Shown here piece after piece: positions 6,639 to 13,696 of a stretch of 16,877 bases of DNA. The DNA is taken from contig JAZRUV010000002.1 in assembly GCA_045652705.1 (NCBI GenBank), forward strand, positions 1 to 16,877, read 5' to 3'. The notes beneath the pieces were generated by a model. The model did not search any database. It saw only the letters and a list, made by a program, of their open reading frames with translations, and had not been told where the DNA came from. Within the stretch, counting starts at the first letter, position 1. The number at the start of each line of letters is the position of its first letter. Origin of the DNA: UMGS1649 sp045652705 (GTDB lineage Bacteria; Bacillota; Clostridia; TANB77; CAG-465). Both the position numbers and the translations under genes were made by a program.

Positions 6639-6668
6639 TTATAATTTTCTCCTTTCAGCAACGTTCAT
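6639..6668 (-). pseudogene. Nine-codon stub resembling the start of gene X
   Basis: Behind AAGGAGG (6672-6678) a tiny reading frame MNVAERRKL ends at TAA. It aligns without gaps with MKITDRTKR, the start of gene X. Over the first eight codons each pair is identical or differs at one base (ATG/ATG, AAA/AAC, ATT/GTT, ACT/GCT, GAC/GAA, AGA/AGG, ACA/AGA, AAG/AAA). The promoter and leader upstream also match those of X. I read it as the remnant of an X copy lost by internal deletion. The alternative is a leader peptide; the 3-base gap between ribosome binding site and ATG makes efficient translation unlikely. Confidence 0.4.
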
Positions 6669-6681
6669 CAACCTCCTTAAG

Positions 6682-6748
6682 TTACAATTTTGTCCTTAAC
6701 ATTTTTATATTGCCAAAGTATTATATCACAAACACTCACATTTTTCTA
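6682..6748 (-). promoter_or_regulatory. Promoter and conserved leader box of gene B
   Basis: On the minus strand: -35 TAGAAA (6743-6748), a 17-bp spacer ending in TGA, TATAAT (6720-6725), 26 bases, then ACAAAATTGTAA (6682-6693). All elements and distances equal those upstream of gene X. The leader to the start of B is about 140 bases and contains the X-like stub. Confidence 0.7.
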
Positions 6749-6761
6749 GCCCAATTTTACG

Positions 6762-6799
6762 TAAAAATACACAGGTCAAAAGTGTAAATGACCTGTGTC
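6762..6799 (-). terminator. Terminator of the gatCA-proS-gatB-cdd operon
   Basis: A perfect 10-bp stem ACACAGGTCA / TGACCTGTGT (6769-6778 with 6789-6798) has a 10-base loop and is followed on the minus strand by ATTTTTACG. It lies 55 bp past the cdd stop codon. The bases between the stop and the stem are AT-rich with no gene. Confidence 0.85.
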
Positions 6800-6853
6800 T
6801 AAATATATTATTTGTAAAATTATATAAATTATACATTTTATTTTAAATTTTTA

Positions 6854-7270
6854 TTAATTTTGTTCAAATCTATCATAACCCCACCAATCAGGAATAAGCT
6901 CTCCTAATTTTATAGTTTTAAGTGTTTCATAATCTAACAAAATTTCAATATCTTTACTATCCTTATCTAGTTGCATCAGATATTCCCTACAAGCTCCACA
7001 AGGTGAGCCAACTTCATAATTTCTATCTACGCAAACTAGTTTTGTTATTTTAGATTCACCATTTGTTATCATATTTGCTATGGCATTTCTTTCAGCACAC
7101 ATTCCTAATGTACAAGCTGTGTCAATACATACACCTTTGTATATATTACCTTTGTCTGTTAGTATTGCAGCTGCTACTCCACCTGCTTCTATAAACGGAG
7201 ATACTATTCTTGGATTTAAAACACTTATTGCTTCGTTATATAGTTTTGTCCAAATTTCTTTTTCATTCAT
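6854..7270 (-). CDS. cdd: Cytidine deaminase family protein
   Basis: A 138-residue zinc-dependent deaminase of the cytidine deaminase fold, probably acting on cytidine or a related pyrimidine in salvage. The catalytic motifs are CAE (58-60; zinc ligand Cys58 and proton-shuttling Glu60) and PCGAC (90-94; Cys91 and Cys94), the three-cysteine set of small homotetrameric enzymes. The segment before CAE, GVCIDTACTLGM, lacks the usual 'E-N-A-S-Y-G' ribose-binding stretch of classical Cdd, so the substrate may differ; blasticidin-S-type or another nucleoside deaminase is possible. I use the ATG at 7270, which has GAGGTGG just upstream, rather than the GTG at 7279. It is the last gene of the gat operon, 29 bp after gatB. 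Confidence 0.8.
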   Translation of the reverse strand: MNEKEIWTKLYNEAISVLNPRIVSPFIEAGGVAAAILTDKGNIYKGVCIDTACTLGMCAERNAIANMITNGESKITKLVCVDRNYEVGSPCGACREYLMQLDKDSKDIEILLDYETLKTIKLGELIPDWWGYDRFEQN

Positions 7271-7299
7271 TTTTACCACCTCACATACGGTAGTACAAA

Positions 7300-8748
7300 C
7301 TATCCATTTTTTCTTCTATTTAGCTCTTCCATAATAAGTTTATTTACAACACCTGGATTTGCTTTACCACGTGATGCCTTCATAACTTGACCTACTATAA
7401 ATCCAACTGCTTTATCTTTACCATTTAGGAAATCTTGTACAGATTGTTCATTTTCATTTATTACAGATACAACCATGTCTCTTATAGCTGACTCATCTGT
7501 TATTTGAACAAGGCCTTTTTCCTCAACAATTTTAGCTGGTGCATCACCAGATTCATACATAAATTCAAATACCTTTTTAGCTATTGCTGAAGATATTGTA
7601 CCTTTATCTATAAGCTCAATTAACTCTCCTAGATTTTCTGCTGTGAATTTAACATCTGTTATTTCCATTTCAGTTTCATTAAGTTTTCTTGAAAGGTCAG
7701 ACATAATCCAGTTAGATACAAGTTTAGCATTTCCACATTTTGCAACTGCTTTATCAAAAAACTCAGCCATATGTTTTGAATTTGTAATTTGTGTTGCATC
7801 ATATTCTGGAAGCCCTAGTTCATTTATGTATCTATCACGTCTTACGTTTGGCATTTCCGGTAAAGACGCTCTTAATCCTTCTACATACTCATCTGAAAGA
7901 ACTATAGGTGCTAGGTCTGGTTCAGGGAAATATCTATAATCATGAGCATCCTCTTTAGTTCTCATTGCATAACCTATTCCCTTGTCATCATCCCAACGTC
8001 TTGTTTCTTGGTAAATTTGTCCACCATTTTCTAGTTCTTTTATTTGTCTATCTATTTCAAATTCTATTGAACGCCCAATAGCTTTGAAAGAGTTTAAGTT
8101 TTTAGTTTCAGTTCTTGTTCCGAACTTTGTTTCGCCTTTCTTTCTTACTGAAAGGTTAACGTCACATCTTAGTGAACCTTCTTGCATTTTACAGTCACAT
8201 ATTTCAAGATATTCCAAAGTAGATTTTAATGTCTGCATATATTCAATTGCTTCCTCTTTAGAACGTATATCTGGCTCAGATACTATTTCTATTAGAGGTA
8301 CACCACAACGGTTTAAATCTACTAATGTATCTCCTGTATATGGGTCGTGTATAAGCTTTCCAGCATCCTCTTCAATATGTATTCTTGTAATTCCTACAGT
8401 CTTTGGTTTACCATCCACCATAAAATCCACATGACCTTCATAACATAAAGGCAGGTCATATTGAGAAGTTTGGTAAGCTTTTGGAAGGTCTGGATAGAAG
8501 TAATTTTTTCTATCTTGTTTTGAAAATCTTGCTATTTTACAGTTGGTAGCAAGTCCCATTTTAACCGCATATTCTACAACTTTTTCGTTAAGTACAGGAA
8601 GTACTCCTGGCATTCCAGTACAAATTGGACATACGTGTGTATTTGGGTCAGAACCAAATTCTGTTGAACAACCACAATAAATTTTACTCTTTGTAGCAAG
8701 TTCAGCATGTACCTCAAGTCCTATTATAACCTCATAATCTTCTCTCAT
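7300..8748 (-). CDS. gatB: Aspartyl/glutamyl-tRNA amidotransferase subunit B
   Basis: Subunit B of the GatCAB complex, which converts Glu-tRNA(Gln) and Asp-tRNA(Asn) to the amidated forms. GatB binds the misacylated tRNA and holds the kinase-like active site. Visible are the start YEVIIGLEVHAEL, the zinc-ligand region CGCSTEF and CPICTGMPG, the family motif ARFSKQDRKNYFYPDLPKAY, LNRCGVPLIEIVSEPD, and the C-terminal YqeY-like tail ending VGQVMKASRGKANPGVV. I start at the ATG at 8748 (MREDYEV), 2 bp after the proS stop codon; an upstream ATG at 8763 would overlap proS and has no spaced ribosome binding site. The site for 8748 (GGGAAG) is also weak, suggesting translational coupling to proS. The length of 482 is normal. 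Confidence 0.95.
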   Translation of the reverse strand: MREDYEVIIGLEVHAELATKSKIYCGCSTEFGSDPNTHVCPICTGMPGVLPVLNEKVVEYAVKMGLATNCKIARFSKQDRKNYFYPDLPKAYQTSQYDLPLCYEGHVDFMVDGKPKTVGITRIHIEEDAGKLIHDPYTGDTLVDLNRCGVPLIEIVSEPDIRSKEEAIEYMQTLKSTLEYLEICDCKMQEGSLRCDVNLSVRKKGETKFGTRTETKNLNSFKAIGRSIEFEIDRQIKELENGGQIYQETRRWDDDKGIGYAMRTKEDAHDYRYFPEPDLAPIVLSDEYVEGLRASLPEMPNVRRDRYINELGLPEYDATQITNSKHMAEFFDKAVAKCGNAKLVSNWIMSDLSRKLNETEMEITDVKFTAENLGELIELIDKGTISSAIAKKVFEFMYESGDAPAKIVEEKGLVQITDESAIRDMVVSVINENEQSVQDFLNGKDKAVGFIVGQVMKASRGKANPGVVNKLIMEELNRRKNG

Positions 8749-8750
8749 TT

Positions 8751-10478
8751 TTATACTTCCCATCCTTTCATTTTGTTTTGTATAAACTCATATATTGCGT
8801 CCATATCTACAAGTTCTGCTTCTGCATCTCCTGTACATTTAACTTCATATTTAGAAATTTCCATATTTCTACCACTTACAACTATTCTAATACTTGCACC
8901 AATTAGGTCGGCATCCGCAAATTTAACACCAGCACTTTTTGCTCTATCATCTAAAAGTACATCATAACCTTTCAAAATAAGTGTGTTATATAGTTCATCT
9001 GCTTTAGCTTTAACCTCATCATTTTTAGTATAATCTAATGGGCATATATGTATGTCAAAAGGTGCAATAGAATGTGGCCAATTGACTTGTTTTTCAGTGG
9101 CTCTTGCTTCTAATACTGAAGCTACAAGACGACCAACACCAATTCCATAACATCCCATAATTGGAGTTTGTGATTTTCCGTTTTCATCTAGGTATGTCAT
9201 ATTCATAGCTTTTGTATATTTTGTTCCAAGCTTAAATATATTACCTACTTCAATACCATTTGAAACTCTAAGCTCTTGTTTTCCACATTTTACGCAATAA
9301 TCTGTATCTTTTACCTTTGCAACATCCACAAATTCTACATTGTCCACATCACGCTTAATATTAACACTTGTTAAATGATAATCTTTTTTATTTGCACCAG
9401 TGACTAAACAAGCTTCACTTTCTAGTGATTTATCCCAAACTGTAACAAGTTTTACATTTGCTTTTAAATTTACTGGTCCAATAAATCCATAACACAAGCC
9501 ATCATCTTCTTCAGCCTTTGGAACTAAGTGTTCATCATCAACTTTAAGTATATTTCTAAGTTTAGTTTCATTTACTTCTTTGTCTCCACGAATAAATACA
9601 ACTACTGTTTCATCTGTGTCTATTCTGTAATATACAACTGCTTTTGCAAAGTGTGTATTTGGAATACCTAAATATTTTTCCAAATCTTCTATAGTCTTAA
9701 CATCTGGTGTATGAATCTCAGATAACTCTTTAATTTCAGTTGTTATTGGTGCTTGGCCTTTTGCAACAGCAACATCCATATTTGCGCTATAATCACAATT
9801 CTTACATGCAACTATCTTATCTTCACCAGCGTCACATAAAAGCATATATTCATGCGCTCCGCTTCCACCCATCATACCTGTATCTGATGCTACTGGTACA
9901 ACCTCAGGAATTCCAACACGTGCAAATATTCTGTTATATGCATCATAATATTTATCATAAACTTCGTTTAAAGATTCTTCAGAAGTATGGAAAGAATATG
10001 CATCTTTCATGGTGAACTCACGAACTCTAATTAGTCCACCTCTACTTCTTGCTTCATCTCTAAATTTAGTTTGTATTTGGTAAATAGAAAATGGATATTT
10101 TGTGTAAGATGCAGCTTCATTAAGCACACTAAATACAGCAGCTTCTTCGTGTGTCATAGAAAGAACCATATCTGCTCCAGTTCTATCTTTAAAACGTAAA
10201 AGTTCTGAACCTATTGCATCATATCTTTTTGCGCTGTCCCATAGCTTTTTAGTTGCAACAACTGGCATAAGAATTTCTTGAGCATCTATTCCATTCATTT
10301 CTTCACGTATTATATTTTCTATTTTAGCTGCTACCTTCTTACCAAGTGGCATAAGTGTAAAAATTCCACTTGCCATTTGTTTTATATATCCGCCTTTAAG
10401 AAGCAACCCGTGACTTTTTAAAGTTGCTTCATTTGGCCATTCTTTCTTTGTATCTGATATTAATTTAGATTGTAACAT
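8751..10478 (-). CDS. proS: Prolyl-tRNA synthetase (bacterial type)
   Basis: A class II aminoacyl-tRNA synthetase that charges tRNA(Pro), of 575 residues. Motif 1 lies around LKGGYIKQMASGIFTLMPLG (27-46). Motif 2 is in the stretch from FRDEARSRGG to REFTMKDAYSF (139-163). Motif 3 is GCYGIGVGR (442-450). Between motifs 2 and 3 sits the YbaK-like editing insertion (about 240-390), which clears Ala-tRNA(Pro); this identifies the bacterial form. CKNC (225-228) and CVKC (395-398) border the insertion and may bind zinc. An anticodon-binding domain starts near 468 (PHSIAPFDIHICPL). The ATG at 10478 follows AAGGAG. It lies 9 bp after gatA and 2 bp before gatB, so it is inside the gat operon. Confidence 0.96.
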   Translation of the reverse strand: MLQSKLISDTKKEWPNEATLKSHGLLLKGGYIKQMASGIFTLMPLGKKVAAKIENIIREEMNGIDAQEILMPVVATKKLWDSAKRYDAIGSELLRFKDRTGADMVLSMTHEEAAVFSVLNEAASYTKYPFSIYQIQTKFRDEARSRGGLIRVREFTMKDAYSFHTSEESLNEVYDKYYDAYNRIFARVGIPEVVPVASDTGMMGGSGAHEYMLLCDAGEDKIVACKNCDYSANMDVAVAKGQAPITTEIKELSEIHTPDVKTIEDLEKYLGIPNTHFAKAVVYYRIDTDETVVVFIRGDKEVNETKLRNILKVDDEHLVPKAEEDDGLCYGFIGPVNLKANVKLVTVWDKSLESEACLVTGANKKDYHLTSVNIKRDVDNVEFVDVAKVKDTDYCVKCGKQELRVSNGIEVGNIFKLGTKYTKAMNMTYLDENGKSQTPIMGCYGIGVGRLVASVLEARATEKQVNWPHSIAPFDIHICPLDYTKNDEVKAKADELYNTLILKGYDVLLDDRAKSAGVKFADADLIGASIRIVVSGRNMEISKYEVKCTGDAEAELVDMDAIYEFIQNKMKGWEV

Positions 10479-10487
10479 AATTTCTCC

Positions 10488-11945
10488 TTATATGTTTGGT
10501 TTTTGTTTATGGTATTCTGTATTTTGTTCATAAGCATAAGCTGTGTTTAAAAGTGTTGTCTCATCAAATGCTTTTGTTATAAATTGTAGTCCTATTGGTA
10601 GCCCTTTTGCGTCAAAACCACAAGGTACAGATATACCAGGAATTCCTGCAATATTTACTGGAACTGTAAATATATCTTCAAGATACATTTCAACTGGATT
10701 TGAGCTCTTTTCACCAAATTTAAATGTAGTATTAGGGCAAGTTGGAAGTGCAATAACATCCACAGTTTCAAATACTTTCTTAAACTCTTCACTAATTAAT
10801 GTTCTCACTTGTCCTGCACGTTTGTAATATGCATCGTAGTAACCAGAAGAAAGTACGTATGTACCAAGCATAATTCTTCTTTTTACTTCGTCTCCAAATC
10901 CTTCTGTTCTAGATTTAGCATAAATTGATTCTAAATCTTCAAAGTCTTCTGTTCTATATCCGTATTTTATTCCATCATATCTTGCTAGGTTTGATGATGC
11001 TTCAGCTGTTGCTACAATGTAATATGTAGGAAGTGCATATTTAGCATAATCTAAAGATATTTCTACTATTTCAGCACCTAAAGTTTTTAATGTTTCTAGT
11101 GATTTTTCAAAGGCTGATTTAATTTCTGGATTTAGTCCTTCACTTATGAATGCTGTAGGAACACCTATTTTTAGTCCTTTAACATCTCCTGTTAATGCTT
11201 TTTCATATTCTGGATATTCCATATCTACTGATGTAGTATCTTTAGCATCATGTCCTGCAATTACATCGAGCATTATAGCTGAATCTTTTACATCTTTTGT
11301 AAAAGGTCCTATTTGGTCTAGTGATGATGCGAATGCAACAAGACCAAATCTAGATACTAATCCATATGTTGGTTTAAGTCCTACTACAGAGCAATATGCA
11401 GCTGGTTGACGAATACTTCCACCTGTATCTGAACCAAGTGATGCTATAGCCATATCTGCTGCAACTGAGGCTGCCGCTCCACCACTTGAACCACCCGGAA
11501 CTCTCTCTAAATCCCAAGGATTTTTTGTTTTCTTCACATATGATGTTGCTGTAGAAGAACCCATAGCAAATTCATCCATATTTGTTTTACCAATTATAAT
11601 TGCATCTGCATCTTCTAATTTTTTAACTACTGTAGCATCATATGGGCTTACAAAGTTGTTAAGCATTTTTGAACCACAAGTTGTCAATGTGTCTTTCATA
11701 CACATATTATCTTTTAATGCAACAGGTATTCCACCTAAGCTACCCAAAGTTTCTCCAGCATCTAATCTTGCTTGTAACTCTTCCCCACGTTTATATGCAT
11801 ATTCTTTATTTAAAGTTACATATGCTTCTACTTTAGATTCTACAGCATCTATTCTTGCAAATACATCATCTAGTACTTCTTTTATTGTAACTTGTTTATT
11901 TGTTATCTTATCTCTTAATTCATGTATTGTTAATTTCTCGTACAT
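10488..11945 (-). CDS. gatA: Aspartyl/glutamyl-tRNA amidotransferase subunit A
   Basis: The glutaminase subunit of GatCAB, 485 residues and an amidase-signature enzyme. It releases ammonia from glutamine and passes it to GatB. The Ser-cisSer-Lys triad is visible: Lys78 in VALKDNM, Ser153 in PGGSSGGAAASVAA and Ser177 in GSDTGGSIRQPA. Further signature stretches are KTNMDEFAMGSSTATS and VGLKPTYGLVSRFGLVAFAS. The ATG at 11945 follows AGGAGG. It starts 9 bp after gatC and is followed 9 bp later by proS. Together with gatC and gatB it implies that this organism makes Gln-tRNA(Gln), and possibly Asn-tRNA(Asn), by transamidation. Confidence 0.97.
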   Translation of the reverse strand: MYEKLTIHELRDKITNKQVTIKEVLDDVFARIDAVESKVEAYVTLNKEYAYKRGEELQARLDAGETLGSLGGIPVALKDNMCMKDTLTTCGSKMLNNFVSPYDATVVKKLEDADAIIIGKTNMDEFAMGSSTATSYVKKTKNPWDLERVPGGSSGGAAASVAADMAIASLGSDTGGSIRQPAAYCSVVGLKPTYGLVSRFGLVAFASSLDQIGPFTKDVKDSAIMLDVIAGHDAKDTTSVDMEYPEYEKALTGDVKGLKIGVPTAFISEGLNPEIKSAFEKSLETLKTLGAEIVEISLDYAKYALPTYYIVATAEASSNLARYDGIKYGYRTEDFEDLESIYAKSRTEGFGDEVKRRIMLGTYVLSSGYYDAYYKRAGQVRTLISEEFKKVFETVDVIALPTCPNTTFKFGEKSSNPVEMYLEDIFTVPVNIAGIPGISVPCGFDAKGLPIGLQFITKAFDETTLLNTAYAYEQNTEYHKQKPNI

Positions 11946-11954
11946 AGTTTCCTC

Positions 11955-12242
11955 CTACTCCACTACCTTAGGAACACTTATGCAACCAGCCTCTTTACTT
12001 GGTGCATTTTTAAGTATTTGTTCTCTAGGGAAAGAATCCTTCATTTCATCTTTTCTAAATACATTCTTTTTATCTACAACGTGTGCTGTAGGTGATACTC
12101 CTGTTATATCTACTTGGTTAAGCTCTGCAACAAACTCCGCAATTTGTCCTAATTCTTTAGAATATTTTTCTACTTCTGCATCGCTTAAACTTAATTTTGC
12201 AAGTTTAGCTATATGTCTTACTTCTTCACTTGAAATTACCAT
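11955..12242 (-). CDS. gatC: Aspartyl/glutamyl-tRNA amidotransferase subunit C
   Basis: A small subunit of 95 residues that wraps around GatA and stabilises the GatA-GatB contact. The sequence has the standard layout: SSEEVRHIAKLAKLSLSDAE at the N-terminus, a middle helix ELGQIAEFVAELNQVD, then the extended tail with TGVSPTAHV and 'R-x-D'. I start at the ATG at 12242 (MVISSEEV) because GGAGG lies 6 bases upstream; a longer frame from 12278 would include the ribosome binding site and part of the leader. It is first in the five-gene operon gatC-gatA-proS-gatB-cdd, behind a clear promoter. Confidence 0.95.
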   Translation of the reverse strand: MVISSEEVRHIAKLAKLSLSDAEVEKYSKELGQIAEFVAELNQVDITGVSPTAHVVDKKNVFRKDEMKDSFPREQILKNAPSKEAGCISVPKVVE

Positions 12243-12280
12243 ATTTACCTCCATAAATTTTTCCAAATAATTACTCATAC

Positions 12281-12309
12281 ATTATATACCAAAGCACGCT
12301 ATTTTGCAA
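12281..12309 (-). promoter_or_regulatory. Promoter of the gat operon
   Basis: The minus-strand -35 is TTGCAA (12304-12309), the spacer is 17 bp and the -10 is TATAAT (12281-12286). The start site would be near 12274, leaving about 32 leader bases before gatC. No T-box or other leader structure fits in this space. Confidence 0.7.
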
Positions 12310-12339
12310 ACTTTTGAGCGTATTTCTTTGCATAAAATT

Positions 12340-12383
12340 TAGAAAAAAGTAAACCCGGAAACAAATTAATGTTTCCAGGTTTT
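12340..12383 (-). terminator. Terminator of the small membrane protein gene
   Basis: The 13-bp stem AAACCTGGAAACA / TGTTTCCGGGTTT (12370-12382 with 12351-12363, one G-U pair on the minus strand) has a 6-base loop and is followed by ACTTTTTTCT. It starts 5 bp past the stop codon. Confidence 0.9.
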
Positions 12384-12387
12384 ATAA

Positions 12388-12645
12388 TTAGGTTTTCTTT
12401 CGCTTTCTTGTGCATATTTTAATAATAAGTTTTGTTACAAAATATGCTCCAGCGAACAAATACGGGAACAATGTTGCAACAATAAGAGCCCACACTATCC
12501 ACATCGGCGCTGTGTAAGGCGCTACGGCCTCCCAAACAAAAAGAATGAGAAATATTACACCAAACACTACAGCAGATACTATAGTTGCAATTTTAAATAT
12601 TTTCTGCCACCGTGCAAGACTTGCCATCAATTCATCCTTTTTCAT
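12388..12645 (-). CDS. Small membrane protein with two transmembrane helices, function unknown
   Basis: An 85-residue protein with no recognised family. A short N-terminus (MKKDELMASLARWQKIFK) precedes a hydrophobic helix at about 19-40 (IATIVSAVVFGVIFLILFVW) and a second at about 48-76. The tail is very basic (TRKRKKT). By the positive-inside rule both ends should be cytoplasmic, with a short loop (EAVAPYTAP) outside. I start at the ATG at 12645, where AAGGAG is 7 bases upstream, rather than at 12699, which falls on the -10 box. It is a single-gene unit with an almost perfect promoter and a strong terminator, so it is probably well expressed. Confidence 0.7.
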   Translation of the reverse strand: MKKDELMASLARWQKIFKIATIVSAVVFGVIFLILFVWEAVAPYTAPMWIVWALIVATLFPYLFAGAYFVTKLIIKICTRKRKKT

Positions 12646-12698
12646 TTTATCACTCCTTAAAATAATTATTTTAATTTTGTTCATTTTTACGTACGTCA

Positions 12699-12727
12699 AT
12701 TATATCACAAACTCAAATTTATGTCAA
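12699..12727 (-). promoter_or_regulatory. Consensus promoter of the small membrane protein
   Basis: A perfect -35 TTGACA (12722-12727), a 17-bp spacer ending in TGTGA and a perfect TATAAT (12699-12704) with the extended TG. The palindrome ACGTACGT falls at about the predicted start site (12689-12696) and could be an operator. Confidence 0.85.
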
Positions 12728-12732
12728 TTAAC

Positions 12733-12774
12733 TTCTCGATTTGCCGTAATATGTTCTCGATTTGCCGTAATATG
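12733..12774. repeat. Perfect 21-bp tandem repeat, two copies
   Basis: Two identical 21-bp units, 12733-12753 and 12754-12774 (plus strand T followed by TCTCGATTTGCCGTAATATG), lie end to end. They fill the space between the recO stop codon and the -35 of the membrane protein promoter. A 21-bp period is two helical turns, so both copies face the same side of the DNA. They could be activator or repressor sites, or a simple slippage duplication. Confidence 0.8.
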
Positions 12775-13524
12775 TTAAAAATTAATCTGTTCCAAATAAA
12801 GTCTGTCTGCTATTTTCACTATTTCAGAAAGCGCTTTATCATCTACTTTAAAAGAGAATACTTTTTTAGTATCGCTTGCTACTATGTATGTAATGCCATA
12901 AAAAGCTGCCATACTTATTGATATATACCATCCATTTTTTAATTTCGTCTCATTTTCTTGTTTTAGCTTATTGTAACATTCTCCGCATAAAACACTGTTT
13001 GTATTGAAAGAATAATAATATCCAATATTGTTTTCAGAAAGCATTCTTTTACTACAATTTGAGCAAGTTACAATACTTGGGCTATACCCTAATAGTACTA
13101 GCATTTTAAGTTTAAATATACTCATTATATAATCAAACTTAAGCATGTCTTTTGAAATTACAAAAAGTGAATTTAGATACAGTGAAAGTATCGCCTCTGT
13201 CTCTTCGTTTTCTACGACTAAACTGTTTAACACTTTGGTTATTTCATATGCTTTTTGAAGTTTATCGTAATCTGTTCTTAAGTTGTAAAATGTATCTATT
13301 GTTTCAGCAGAATTTATGTGGTAAAAACTTGTCCCTTTGTATAATACAAATTCACTATATACTAAAAGTTGACATGAAGCAAGAAGAGCCGAATTTGTCT
13401 TTTTCGCCCCTTTTGCCATACATGAAATCTTACCTAATTTATCTGTCATAAGAGTTATAATCTTGTCGTTATCTTTATATGGTACTTCCTTGATTACTAC
13501 TCCCTTCACTTTCAGTAGCTTCAT
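12775..13524 (-). CDS. recO: DNA repair protein RecO
   Basis: A recombination mediator, 249 residues, that with RecR loads RecA onto single-stranded DNA and anneals complementary strands. The N-terminal OB-fold begins KVKGVVIKEVPYKDNDKIIT, with the characteristic 'G-x-V-x-K-x-x-x-Y-x-E/D-x-D' start and AKGAKK. A helical domain follows with a zinc finger of two CxxC pairs (CSNC, CGEC). The ATG at 13524 follows GGGGGA. The first 50 bases overlap the end of yqzL in another frame. It is the last gene of the operon that begins with the phosphohexomutase. No terminator is visible after the stop codon; the next promoter follows. Confidence 0.92.
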   Translation of the reverse strand: MKLLKVKGVVIKEVPYKDNDKIITLMTDKLGKISCMAKGAKKTNSALLASCQLLVYSEFVLYKGTSFYHINSAETIDTFYNLRTDYDKLQKAYEITKVLNSLVVENEETEAILSLYLNSLFVISKDMLKFDYIMSIFKLKMLVLLGYSPSIVTCSNCSKRMLSENNIGYYYSFNTNSVLCGECYNKLKQENETKLKNGWYISISMAAFYGITYIVASDTKKVFSFKVDDKALSEIVKIADRLYLEQINF

Positions 13525-13633
13525 TTAATCCCCCATCAAAACTTATTCCATCTATATTTTGTATTCCTTTGTATCTTAAATAATCTTCTATTTTGCCACT
13601 TGCTTCAAAACTATTCCAATATTTTTCTTCCAT
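13475..13633 (-). CDS. yqzL: YqzL-like small protein between era and recO
   Basis: A 52-codon gene starting MEEKYWNSFEASGKIEDYLR, then YKGIQNIDGISF. The pattern W-x-x-F-x-x-(S/T)-G-x-I-x-x-Y-L-x-(Y/F)-K matches the YqzL family, small proteins of unknown function that in Firmicutes lie between era and recO; both position and sequence agree here. Its ribosome binding site is AGGTGA 5 bases before the ATG at 13633. The last 17 codons, including the stop, overlap the recO start in a different frame, which suggests coupled translation. Those residues are low in complexity (ATESEGSSNQGSTI), so the frame beyond the conserved part may have been extended by drift. Confidence 0.8.
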   Translation of the reverse strand: MEEKYWNSFEASGKIEDYLRYKGIQNIDGISFDGGLNEATESEGSSNQGSTI

Positions 13634-13696
13634 ACCTATCACCTAATAATAGTTTATGTAGTGATAAGCTTGTTATACAACAAATATTGTTTAATT

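Noticed and set aside
7271..7279. GTG start for the deaminase at 7279
   Set aside because: The GAGGTGG ribosome binding site overlaps that GTG; the ATG at 7270 is correctly spaced from it.
8749..8763. Upstream ATG at 8763 for gatB
   Set aside because: It would overlap the proS end and has no properly spaced ribosome binding site. The family normally begins close to the conserved IIGLEVHAEL.
12733..12774. CRISPR-like repeat
   Set aside because: The two units are tandem with no spacer, and there are no cas genes in the window.
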